A DNA stretch of 64,000 nt from Pseudomonas brassicacearum (GTDB lineage Bacteria; Pseudomonadota; Gammaproteobacteria; Pseudomonadales; Pseudomonadaceae). Below the pieces are notes generated by a model, which saw nothing but the letters and a program-made list of their open reading frames with translations, searched no databases and was not told the DNA's origin. The stretch lies in the NCBI RefSeq assembly GCF_003732225.1, contig NZ_MOBJ01000014.1, positions 343,428-407,427 on the forward strand, given 5' to 3'. Made by a program: the position numbers and the translations under genes. Below, one piece after another: positions 19,431 through 26,893 of this stretch. The stretch's first letter is position 1, and every line of letters starts with the position of its first letter.

Positions 19431-20225
19431 GTGATCGATACATTCAACAGATCCGGCCCGCTTATGGAAGCCGCAAGTTATCCAGCCTGGGCTCAGCAGT
19501 TGATCCAGGATTGCAGCGAGAGCAAGCGTCGGGTTGTCGAACATGAACTGTATCAGCGGATGCGTGACAACAAACTCAGTGCAAAGACCATGCGCCAGTA
19601 CCTCATTGGTGGCTGGCCGGTCGTTGAACAGTTCGCGTTGTACATGGCGCAAAACCTGACCAAAACCCGCTTTGCCCGCCACCCCGGTGAGGACATGGCA
19701 CGTCGCTGGCTGATGCGTAATATTCGGGTTGAACTTAACCATGCCGACTACTGGGTGCACTGGAGTCGAGCGCATGGCGTCAGTCTGGAGGACTTGCAGG
19801 CGCAGCAGGTTGCCCCTGAACTTCATGCGTTGAGTCATTGGTGCTGGCATACCAGTTCGGCGGATTCACTGATTGTTGCCATTGCAGCGACCAACTATGC
19901 GATTGAAGGTGCGACCGGTGAGTGGTCGGCGCTGGTATGTTCCAGCGGGATTTATGCGGCATCGTTCCCTGAGGAGGATCGCAAGCGCGCCATGAAGTGG
20001 CTGAAAATGCACGCTCAATACGATGATGCCCATCCATGGGAGGCATTGGAAATAATCTGCACGCTGGCGGGCCAGAACCCCAGCAAATCCCTGCAAGCTG
20101 AACTACGTGACGCGGTTTGCAAGAGCTACGACTATATGTACCTGTTTCTGGAGCGCTGCATGCAACTGGAACACTCGGAAAGGGCTCCGGTAGTCCGTGA
20201 GCGGATGGTGCTGGTCGAAAGCTGA
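19431..20225 (+). CDS. TenA/PqqC-like iron-containing redox family protein
   Basis: A 264-residue all-helical protein of the TenA/THI-4/PqqC (haem-oxygenase-like) fold, often labelled TenA family regulator in pseudomonads. The central motif LNHADYWVHW and a later conserved His/Glu set resemble those of haem-oxygenase-like oxidases. The catalysed reaction is not known. The start is GTG 19431, because AAGGAG lies seven bases upstream; the earlier in-frame codons belong to the intergenic region. It follows the GGDEF-EAL gene by 45 bases and may share its transcript. Confidence 0.8.
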   Translation: MIDTFNRSGPLMEAASYPAWAQQLIQDCSESKRRVVEHELYQRMRDNKLSAKTMRQYLIGGWPVVEQFALYMAQNLTKTRFARHPGEDMARRWLMRNIRVELNHADYWVHWSRAHGVSLEDLQAQQVAPELHALSHWCWHTSSADSLIVAIAATNYAIEGATGEWSALVCSSGIYAASFPEEDRKRAMKWLKMHAQYDDAHPWEALEIICTLAGQNPSKSLQAELRDAVCKSYDYMYLFLERCMQLEHSERAPVVRERMVLVES

Positions 20226-20248
20226 TCCTTCGGTTTAACAACGATCCA

Positions 20249-20338
20249 ATGTGGGAGCGAGCTTGCTCGCGATGCAGGCAACCCGGTTTAACAGGAAAAC
20301 CGGGTTATCGTTCATTGCGAGCAAGCTCGCTCCCACAT
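20249..20338. repeat. REP-like inverted pair, family 2 (copy 3), with an inner hairpin
   Basis: Arms at 20249-20273 and 20314-20338 (one mismatch) flank a second inverted repeat, AACCCGGTTT at 20280-20289 against AACCGGGTT at 20298-20306. The nested arrangement distinguishes this copy from the other two. It lies between convergent genes. Confidence 0.88.
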
Positions 20339-20362
20339 TTGACTTGGGGTGTTGCTGGCGAT

Positions 20363-21289
20363 TCAACCGGCCATCGCCAACCGGTTACGCCCCTCGCGTT
20401 TGGCCACATACAACGCGCTGTCGGCGCGCCGTAACAAGCTATCTGCGGACTCTCCGGGCAGCAACGTCGAGCACCCGAGGCTGACTGTCAACCCGATCAG
20501 CGTCCCATCGGCCCAATACTCCTCGGCTTGCGCGGCATAACGCAGGCGTTCGCCAATCATCGCGGCAGCTTCGCGGCTGGTGTTGGAAAGCAGAATCAAA
20601 AATTCTTCGCCGCCAAAACGGAAGACCATGTCTACGTTGCGCAACTGGTTTTTGATAGAGGTTGCGACAGCCTTGAGCACGTCATCGCCGGCACTGTGGC
20701 CATGGGTGTCGTTGATCCGTTTGAAGTGATCGATATCGAGCATCAGTAACGACAGCGGCTGCATATGTCGCCGGGCCATGTCGATCTCACGTTGCAGGGT
20801 CTGATCCATGGCAATGCGGTTGCCGGTGCCTGTCAGTGGATCGCGCAGTGCGCTTTGAGTTGCAGCCCGATAGAGCAAGGCGTTGCGCATCGGGAAGAGC
20901 AGGGCTGCCAGCAGTGATTCGAGTTTGCCCTGATCCTGTTCGCTGAAGCGCTGATTGCGACGGAACACCAGATCGCCCAGATGTGCGCCTTCGTGGCTCA
21001 GGCTGTAGCTCACCGAGTGATGGCCACGCTGACCGAACTCCAGGCGCAAATCACTGGTTTTGTGCTCATAGTGCAAGGCGTCCAGTGGGACAAGGCGCTG
21101 AACTTCGCGGAAAAACAGTCCCAGAATGCGCTGCGGCTCAAGGCTGGTTTGTAGTTGCAGGCCCATGTGCTGGCGCAATTGGCCGAGGCTGGCGGGACGC
21201 TCCAGGAGGGGCGGCAATTGACCAAAGCCCAGGCGTTGCAATTTGGCGCTATCGAAGTCAATTGCGTTGGTCTGGGTTGGAGATTTCAT
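20363..21289 (-). CDS. Cytosolic GGDEF diguanylate cyclase
   Basis: A 308-residue soluble protein: an N-terminal GAF-like sensor (about 35-145) joined to a GGDEF domain (about 150-305). The active site reads FGGEEF, which is a competent variant, and RNVD five residues before it is a canonical RxxD inhibitory site, so it probably makes c-di-GMP with feedback control. The order next to yciK, mupP and ubiG resembles the neighbourhood of the PA3177 cyclase of P. aeruginosa (from memory). It is transcribed toward the TenA-like gene. Confidence 0.9.
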   Translation of the reverse strand: MKSPTQTNAIDFDSAKLQRLGFGQLPPLLERPASLGQLRQHMGLQLQTSLEPQRILGLFFREVQRLVPLDALHYEHKTSDLRLEFGQRGHHSVSYSLSHEGAHLGDLVFRRNQRFSEQDQGKLESLLAALLFPMRNALLYRAATQSALRDPLTGTGNRIAMDQTLQREIDMARRHMQPLSLLMLDIDHFKRINDTHGHSAGDDVLKAVATSIKNQLRNVDMVFRFGGEEFLILLSNTSREAAAMIGERLRYAAQAEEYWADGTLIGLTVSLGCSTLLPGESADSLLRRADSALYVAKREGRNRLAMAG

Positions 21290-21659
21290 ATGGCGTGAGC
21301 CCCTAAGCAGGAATGCTGTCTTACAGGCTGGGTGAGAGCGGCTTTGGGCTGCGCGTCATACTGGTCCATCAGTCCCGTAGGACATGTGGCCAAAGTTTAG
21401 TCTGCTTTGCCGAGCAAAAGTAAGCCTCGACAGGGTGCTGCCCGACCGCTAACACGCTGCGTGTTTACACAGTGTTAGAGCGAAAGTCGTGCCATTCGGT
21501 TCACCTGGATAAAACTCCTTCTAAATCAATTTATTAGGTTGTATGGCTGTTAGTGGTGGTGGACACGGCGGCATTTGTTTGACTCAAGGCGGGCGCCTGA
21601 AGGCAGTGAGGAGCGTGCCGCGACGGTATGCCGTCGCGGTAGCGGGTGTGGCGAGGGGC
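21290..21659. other. Intergenic region with nested inverted repeats
   Basis: This 370-base gap separates two minus-strand genes. It contains a nested palindrome at 21449-21478: outer arms CTAACAC/GTGTTAG and inner arms AACACG/CGTGTT. A perfect nine-base hairpin CCGCGACGG-TATG-CCGTCGCGG lies at 21618-21639, just past the yciK stop, without a T run. The promoter of the cyclase gene should lie here, but I cannot define it. No gene is supported. Confidence 0.6.
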
Positions 21660-22400
21660 TTACTGAGCGTCGAATGCCTGACCATTGATGCCAGTGCTGT
21701 CCGGTCCCATCAGGTACAGGTAAACCGGCATGATCTCTTCAGGTGTCGGGTTGTTGGCCGGGTTTTCGCCCGGGTACGCTTGAGCGCGCATGCTGGTGCG
21801 GGTAGCGCCTGGGTTGATGCTGTTGGAGCGAATCGGCGCGACGGTGTCGACTTCGTCGGCCAGGGTTTGCATCAGGCCTTCGGTGGCGAATTTCGACACG
21901 CCATAAGCGCCCCAGTACGCGCGACCTTTTCGACCGACGCTGCTGGAAGTGAAGATCACCGAGGCGTCCTGAGACAGCTTGAGCAGCGGCAGCAGGGTGC
22001 TGGTCAGCATGAACATGGCGTTGACGTTGACGTGCATCACGCGCATGAAGTTTTCGCCGGACAGTTGCTCCAGTGGCGTACGCGGGCCAATGATCGAGGC
22101 GTTGTGCAACAAGCCATCAAGGTGGCCGAATTCGGTTTCGATCATTGCCGCCAACTCGTCGTACTGATGCGGCAGAGCAGTTTCCAGGTTGAACGGAATT
22201 ACCGCTGGCTGTGGATGACCGGCCGCTTCGATTTCGTCGTAGACCTGAGTCAGATTGGCCTCGGTCTTGCCCAGCAGCAGCACGGTAGCGCCGTGAGCGG
22301 CATAGGTTTTTGCCGCGGCAGCGCCGATTCCACGACCGGCGCCAGTGACCAGAATGACCCGATCCTTGAGCAATTCAGGGCGGGCAGAATAATCAAACAT
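21660..22400 (-). CDS. yciK: YciK family SDR oxidoreductase
   Basis: A 246-residue short-chain dehydrogenase of the YciK family. The cofactor loop is TGAGRGIG near residue 19, the NAG position reads HNAS, and the catalytic pair is YGVSK near residue 163, preceded by the serine-rich FTSSSVG. The physiological substrate is unknown. It lies downstream of ubiG-mupP on the same strand but is separated from them by a REP-like pair. Confidence 0.9.
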   Translation of the reverse strand: MFDYSARPELLKDRVILVTGAGRGIGAAAAKTYAAHGATVLLLGKTEANLTQVYDEIEAAGHPQPAVIPFNLETALPHQYDELAAMIETEFGHLDGLLHNASIIGPRTPLEQLSGENFMRVMHVNVNAMFMLTSTLLPLLKLSQDASVIFTSSSVGRKGRAYWGAYGVSKFATEGLMQTLADEVDTVAPIRSNSINPGATRTSMRAQAYPGENPANNPTPEEIMPVYLYLMGPDSTGINGQAFDAQ

Positions 22401-22433
22401 AAAAAACCTCTACACAATCCATTAAAAGGGCTG

Positions 22434-22508
22434 AAAAGATCGCAGCCTGCGGCAGCTCCTACGCTGATCTCGGTCCCCTGTAGGAGCTGCCGCAGGCTGC
22501 GATCTTTT
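22434..22508. repeat. REP-like inverted pair, family 1 (copy 2)
   Basis: Perfect 27-base arms at 22434-22460 and 22482-22508 with a 21-base loop, in opposite arm order to the copy at 4141. It sits between mupP and yciK, inside what could otherwise be an operon. Confidence 0.9.
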
Positions 22509-22515
22509 GACTGAA

Positions 22516-23187
22516 TCAGCAGCTACACAACGCGCCGTCCAGAACCTTGCGCAACTCCGAAGGGTGGTCCACCACCACATCCGCGCCCCAGTTCCGTGGA
22601 TTGTCATCCGGGTGAATGTAGCCAAAGGTCACTGCGGCGGTCCTGGTGCCGGCATCGCGGCCCGACTCGATATCGCGCAGGTCATCGCCCACAAACAGCA
22701 CGCTGGCCGGGTCCAGGTCGAGCATCTTGCACGCAAGGATCAACGGCTCCGGGTCCGGCTTGCTGTTCGTCACGTGGTCCGGGCAGATCAGCAGCGCCGA
22801 GCGTTCGGCCAGCCCCAGTTGTTGCATGATCGGCTCAGCGAAGCGCAGCGGTTTATTGGTCACCACGCCCCAGATCAGATTGGATTTCTCGATGTCGGCC
22901 AACAGCTCTGCCATGCCATCGAAGAGTTTGCTGTGAACCGCGCAACCCTTGAGATAGCGCTCCAGGAATTCCAGTCGCAACGCCTCGAAGCCTGGCGATT
23001 CCGGGTCCATCGAGAAGGTCACCGCCACCATGGCTTTCGCCCCGCCGGAAATCTCGTCGCGGATGTGTTTGTCCGGCATGGGTGGCAAGCCGCGATCGGC
23101 GCGCATGCTCTGGCAGATCGCGATGAAGTCCGGCGCGGTGTCGAGCAGGGTGCCGTCCATGTCGAAAAGAACTGCTCTGATTACCAT
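22516..23187 (-). CDS. mupP: N-acetylmuramic acid 6-phosphate phosphatase MupP
   Basis: A 223-residue HAD hydrolase with the nucleophile motif FDMDGTLLD at residues 8-16, a helical cap, and FVGDDLRDIESGRDAG as the metal-binding motif. In Pseudomonas this position beside ubiG is occupied by MupP, which dephosphorylates MurNAc-6-phosphate so that MurNAc can re-enter peptidoglycan synthesis through AmgK and MurU, bypassing fosfomycin-sensitive steps. It starts four bases after the ubiG stop, so the two form an operon. Function is assigned from the family and the conserved neighbourhood. Confidence 0.9.
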   Translation of the reverse strand: MVIRAVLFDMDGTLLDTAPDFIAICQSMRADRGLPPMPDKHIRDEISGGAKAMVAVTFSMDPESPGFEALRLEFLERYLKGCAVHSKLFDGMAELLADIEKSNLIWGVVTNKPLRFAEPIMQQLGLAERSALLICPDHVTNSKPDPEPLILACKMLDLDPASVLFVGDDLRDIESGRDAGTRTAAVTFGYIHPDDNPRNWGADVVVDHPSELRKVLDGALCSC

Positions 23188-23191
23188 GGGC

Positions 23192-23890
23192 TTATTCCTC
23201 GCGCAGGGTCTGGATCATGTAGTTGACGTCAACATCGGAGGCCAGCTTGTAGTGCTTGGTCAGCGGGTTGTACGTCAGGCCAATGATGTCCTTGACGCTC
23301 AGGCCGGCCTGGCGGCTCCAGGCGCCGAGTTCGGACGGGCGGATGAATTTCTTGAAGTCATGCGTGCCGCGCGGCAGCAGCTTCATGATGTATTCGGCGC
23401 CGACGATGGCGAACAGGTAAGCCTTCGGATTGCGGTTGATGGTCGAGAAGAACACTTGGCCACCCGGCTTTACCATGCGGAAGCAGGCGCGAATGACCGA
23501 CGACGGATCCGGCACGTGCTCAAGCATTTCCAGGCAGGTGACCACATCGAATTGCTCGGGCATTTCTTCCGCCAGGGCTTCGGCGGTGATCTGCCGGTAC
23601 TCGACGCTGACGCCGGATTCCAGCTGATGCAACTGCGCGACCGCCAACGGTGCTTCGCCCATGTCGATGCCCATCACGGTGGCGCCGCGTTGCGCCATGG
23701 ATTCGCTGAGGATGCCGCCACCACATCCGACATCCAGCACCTTTTTGCCGGCCAGTTTGACGCGTTCGTCAATCCAGTTGACCCGCAGCGGGTTGATGTC
23801 GTGCAGTGGCTTGAACTCGCTTTCGCGGTCCCACCAGCGATGAGCCAGGGCTTCGAATTTGGCGATTTCAGCGTGGTCGACGTTGCTCAT
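23192..23890 (-). CDS. ubiG: Ubiquinone biosynthesis O-methyltransferase UbiG
   Basis: A 232-residue SAM-dependent methyltransferase that performs both O-methylations of ubiquinone synthesis. The SAM motif VLDVGCGGG near residue 51 and the downstream HVPDP region are intact. Length matches the family. It heads the ubiG-mupP operon; mtaD lies upstream on the same strand with a 63-base gap. Confidence 0.95.
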   Translation of the reverse strand: MSNVDHAEIAKFEALAHRWWDRESEFKPLHDINPLRVNWIDERVKLAGKKVLDVGCGGGILSESMAQRGATVMGIDMGEAPLAVAQLHQLESGVSVEYRQITAEALAEEMPEQFDVVTCLEMLEHVPDPSSVIRACFRMVKPGGQVFFSTINRNPKAYLFAIVGAEYIMKLLPRGTHDFKKFIRPSELGAWSRQAGLSVKDIIGLTYNPLTKHYKLASDVDVNYMIQTLREE

Positions 23891-23953
23891 GGGTAATCCT
23901 CTGAATCTAAAAAATTCTGCTGTCAGCCTTGAGGTTCAGCTCAAGGGTTCGTT

Positions 23954-25285
23954 CTATTCGGCGTGTCCGCTGATGCGCTGACCCCAGGCGGTGGCGGTGG
24001 CGCATAGCTGTTGTTCATCGAGGCGCGTCAGGCGCCGGTCGTCGAGCAATTGCTTGCCGGCGACCCAAAGGTGTTTTACGCAGTCCCGGCCAGTGGCATA
24101 GATAAGCTGCGAAACCGGGTCGTAAATCGGTTGCTGGGCCAGGCCAGACAGATCGAAGGCCACCAGGTCCGCGGCCTTGCCGACTTCCAGCGAGCCCACC
24201 TCGGTTTCCAGCCCCAGCGCCCGGGCACCGTTGAGGGTTGCCATGCGCAAGGCGCGATGAGCGTCCAGCGCCGTGGCCGAGCCAGCGACGGCTTTGGCCA
24301 GTAGGGCGGCGGTGCGGGTTTCACCCAGCAGGTCGAGGTCATTGTTGCTGGCCGCGCCATCGGTGCCGACCGCCACATTGACCCCAGCCTGCCACAAGCG
24401 CTCCACCGGGCAGAAGCCGCTGGCCAGTTTCAGGTTCGATTCCGGGCAATGAATGACGCTGCTGTTGCTTTCTACCAGCAACGCCAGGTCTTCATCGCTG
24501 ACTTGCGTCATGTGAACGGCCTGGAAACGCGGTCCGAGCAAGCCCAGGCGACCCAGGCGGGCCAATGGCCGCTCGCCGCGTTGTTCGACCGATTGCTGGA
24601 CTTCGAAGGCGGTTTCGTGGACGTGCATGTGGATCGCAGCGTCCAGCTCCTCGGCGATCACCCGGATTTTTTCGAGGTTTTCATCGCCGACGGTGTAGGG
24701 TGCATGAGGGCCGAAGGTGATTTTGATGCGCGGGTGATGCTTGAGGTCGCTGAACAGTTCGACACCCTGACGGATAGCTTCATCCGCATCACTGGCGCCG
24801 GGAATCGGGAAATCGAGGATCGGGATGGCGATTTGCGCGCGAATGCCGCTGTTGTGCACGCGTTCGCTGGCAACTTTCGGGAAAAAGTACATGTCCGAAA
24901 AGCACGTGATGCCGCCCTTGATCTGCTCGGCAATGGCCAGATCAGTACCATCGCGGACGAAGGCCTCATCGACCCATTTGGCCTCGGCCGGCCAGATGTG
25001 CTGTTCGAGCCAGGTCATCAGCGGCAAATCATCGGCCAGGCCACGGAACAGCGTCATCGCCGCATGCCCGTGGGCATTGATCAGGCCCGGGCTGAGCAGC
25101 ATGCCCGGCAGCTCGCGGACTTGCGTGGCGTTGAGCTTCAGGGCCTCGGTGCGCGGGCCGATGAAGGCAATGCGCCCGTCGCGGATGCCCAGGCCATGCT
25201 CTTTGAGGACCACGCCCGCGGGTTCGACAGGTACTAACCAGGTCGGCAGCAAGAGTAAGTCGAGCGCAGCGGCAGGATTCGGCAT
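23954..25285 (-). CDS. mtaD: 5-methylthioadenosine/S-adenosylhomocysteine deaminase (TRZ/ATZ family)
   Basis: A 443-residue amidohydrolase-superfamily enzyme. Metal ligands are seen in NAHGHAAM near residue 70, in HMHVHETAF and in the C-terminal GTDGAASNN. The pseudomonad MtaD deaminates methylthioadenosine to methylthioinosine in the MTA salvage route; other TRZ/ATZ substrates cannot be excluded. It is divergent from mtnA, which acts later in methionine salvage, and the pairing supports the assignment. Confidence 0.87.
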   Translation of the reverse strand: MPNPAAALDLLLLPTWLVPVEPAGVVLKEHGLGIRDGRIAFIGPRTEALKLNATQVRELPGMLLSPGLINAHGHAAMTLFRGLADDLPLMTWLEQHIWPAEAKWVDEAFVRDGTDLAIAEQIKGGITCFSDMYFFPKVASERVHNSGIRAQIAIPILDFPIPGASDADEAIRQGVELFSDLKHHPRIKITFGPHAPYTVGDENLEKIRVIAEELDAAIHMHVHETAFEVQQSVEQRGERPLARLGRLGLLGPRFQAVHMTQVSDEDLALLVESNSSVIHCPESNLKLASGFCPVERLWQAGVNVAVGTDGAASNNDLDLLGETRTAALLAKAVAGSATALDAHRALRMATLNGARALGLETEVGSLEVGKAADLVAFDLSGLAQQPIYDPVSQLIYATGRDCVKHLWVAGKQLLDDRRLTRLDEQQLCATATAWGQRISGHAE

Positions 25286-25393
25286 CGAGGGTTCGGTCCA
25301 GTGCTTTTATGAAGGATGGCGAAGTATACCCGAGCGTCTTCGCGGGGGGATCGCTATAATCGGCGGCTTTTGTTCATGAGTGCGGGGTGAAGG

Positions 25394-26470
25394 ATGCGCA
25401 ATCGACTGTTGGCTGCGGAGAAGGTGAAGGCCATCGATTGGCGGGATGGCGCCCTGTACCTGCTGGATCAGCGCATTTTGCCATTCGAAGAAACCTGGAT
25501 TGCCTACACCAGTGCCGTGGGTGTGGCTGAGGCTATTCGCTCGATGGTGGTGCGTGGTGCTCCGGCAATCGGCATCAGTGCCGCCTATGGCGTGGTGTTG
25601 GCGGCACGTGCCCGGTTCGCTGCGGGCGGTGACTGGCAGGCGGCGCTGGAAGAAGACTTTGCCTTGCTCGCGGATTCGCGGCCGACCGCCGTCAACCTGT
25701 TTTGGGCATTAGGTCGCATGCGTGAGCGTCTGGAACGGCTCAAGGATCACCCCAATCCATTGGCAGCCCTGGAAGCGGAAGCCTTGGCGATCCATGAAAG
25801 TGATCGCGAAGCCAACCTGACCATGGCGCAGCTGGGTGTAGACCTGATCCGCAAGCATCAGGGCAATGCCCAGGCGATTTTGACGCACTGCAATACTGGC
25901 GCACTGGCCACTGGCGGCTTTGGTACGGCGCTCGGGGTGATTCGCGGGGCGTTCCTGGAAGGCATGGTCGAACGGGTTTACGCCGACGAAACCCGGCCCT
26001 GGCTGCAAGGCTCGCGCTTGACCGCCTGGGAACTGGCGAACGAAGGCATTCCGGTGACCCTGAACGCCGACTCGGCCGCAGCGCACATCATGAAAACCAA
26101 AGGCGTGACCTGGGTGATCGTTGGCGCGGACCGAATTACCGCCAACGGCGACGTGGCGAACAAAATTGGCACCTATCAACTGGCGGTCAACGCCATGCAC
26201 CACGGCGTGCGCTTCATGGTGGTGGCGCCGAGTTCGACCATCGACATGAATCTGGCCAGTGGCGACGACATCCCGATCGAAGAACGTGATGGTCGTGAGT
26301 TGCTGGAAGTCGGCGGCAAGCGGGTGGGGGCGGATGTCGATGCCTTTAACCCGGTGTTCGACGTCACGCCGGCTGATCTGATTGACGTCATCGTCACCGA
26401 AAAAGGCATCGTCGAGCGGCCGGATACCGCGAAGATGGCGCAGTTGATGTGCCGCAAGCGTCTTCACTAA
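25394..26470 (+). CDS. mtnA: S-methyl-5-thioribose-1-phosphate isomerase MtnA
   Basis: A 358-residue isomerase of the eIF2B-like family that converts methylthioribose-1-phosphate to methylthioribulose-1-phosphate in methionine salvage. The family stretches RGAPAIGISAAYG near residue 53, a THCNTG motif near 160 and GADRITANGDVANKIGTY are present, including the catalytic Cys and Asp. GAAGG runs directly into ATG 25394. It is divergent from mtaD across 108 bases and followed by a REP-like pair. Confidence 0.94.
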   Translation: MRNRLLAAEKVKAIDWRDGALYLLDQRILPFEETWIAYTSAVGVAEAIRSMVVRGAPAIGISAAYGVVLAARARFAAGGDWQAALEEDFALLADSRPTAVNLFWALGRMRERLERLKDHPNPLAALEAEALAIHESDREANLTMAQLGVDLIRKHQGNAQAILTHCNTGALATGGFGTALGVIRGAFLEGMVERVYADETRPWLQGSRLTAWELANEGIPVTLNADSAAAHIMKTKGVTWVIVGADRITANGDVANKIGTYQLAVNAMHHGVRFMVVAPSSTIDMNLASGDDIPIEERDGRELLEVGGKRVGADVDAFNPVFDVTPADLIDVIVTEKGIVERPDTAKMAQLMCRKRLH

Positions 26471-26488
26471 GGCTGACGTAATTGGCGT

Positions 26489-26574
26489 AGGAGCTGCCGA
26501 AGGCTGCGATCTTTTGGGACTGCCACCGGCATATGCCGGGAAAGATCAAAAGATCGCAGCCTGCGGCAGCTCCT
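26489..26574. repeat. REP-like inverted pair, family 1 (copy 3)
   Basis: Arms at 26489-26515 and 26548-26574 match the other family 1 units. The left arm has one change (CCGAAGG for CCGCAGG), so this pair is slightly degenerate. The loop contains a further small hairpin, CCGGCATATGCCGG. Confidence 0.88.
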
Positions 26575-26893
26575 ACAGATCGTGTTCAGTTCAATAAAAG
26601 ATCAGTGATTGCCTGCTGATCGCAGCTCTAAGCCTCTCTCGTCGCCTTTGCGCCTGTCACCGGTCAACTAACTATGCTCCATGCGCATCTGGGGGATAGG
26701 TGCGTGGCGGCTCTTGTGATAACATCCGGCGGTTTCCAAGGTAGCCCGATGTGGCTGCCTTTACTGCGCAGATCCATGGCATAACTCGTTGATTTGTCGT
26801 AAGTCGGTGCTGGCACTCAGCCTGCAGCGGCGAGCTTCGTTCGTCCCATATGGATGTGACGAAGTTTCACCAGAAAAAGGAATCAGGCTTCTC
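26575..26893 (+). promoter_or_regulatory. Upstream region of gyrA
   Basis: These 319 bases between a REP-like pair and the gyrA start must carry the promoter for the gyrA to rpsA block. No convincing -35/-10 pair, operator or attenuator could be fixed by eye. The gyrA frame is open back to 26789, but those codons do not resemble GyrA. Confidence 0.4.

Noticed and set aside
21543..22514. A 323-codon plus-strand frame opposite yciK
   Set aside because: Shadow of yciK and the adjacent REP pair; it reads through the repeat and has no recognisable features.
24430..24445. GGTTCGATTCC, a T-loop-like tRNA sequence
   Set aside because: It lies inside mtaD coding sequence and no tRNA cloverleaf can be drawn around it.
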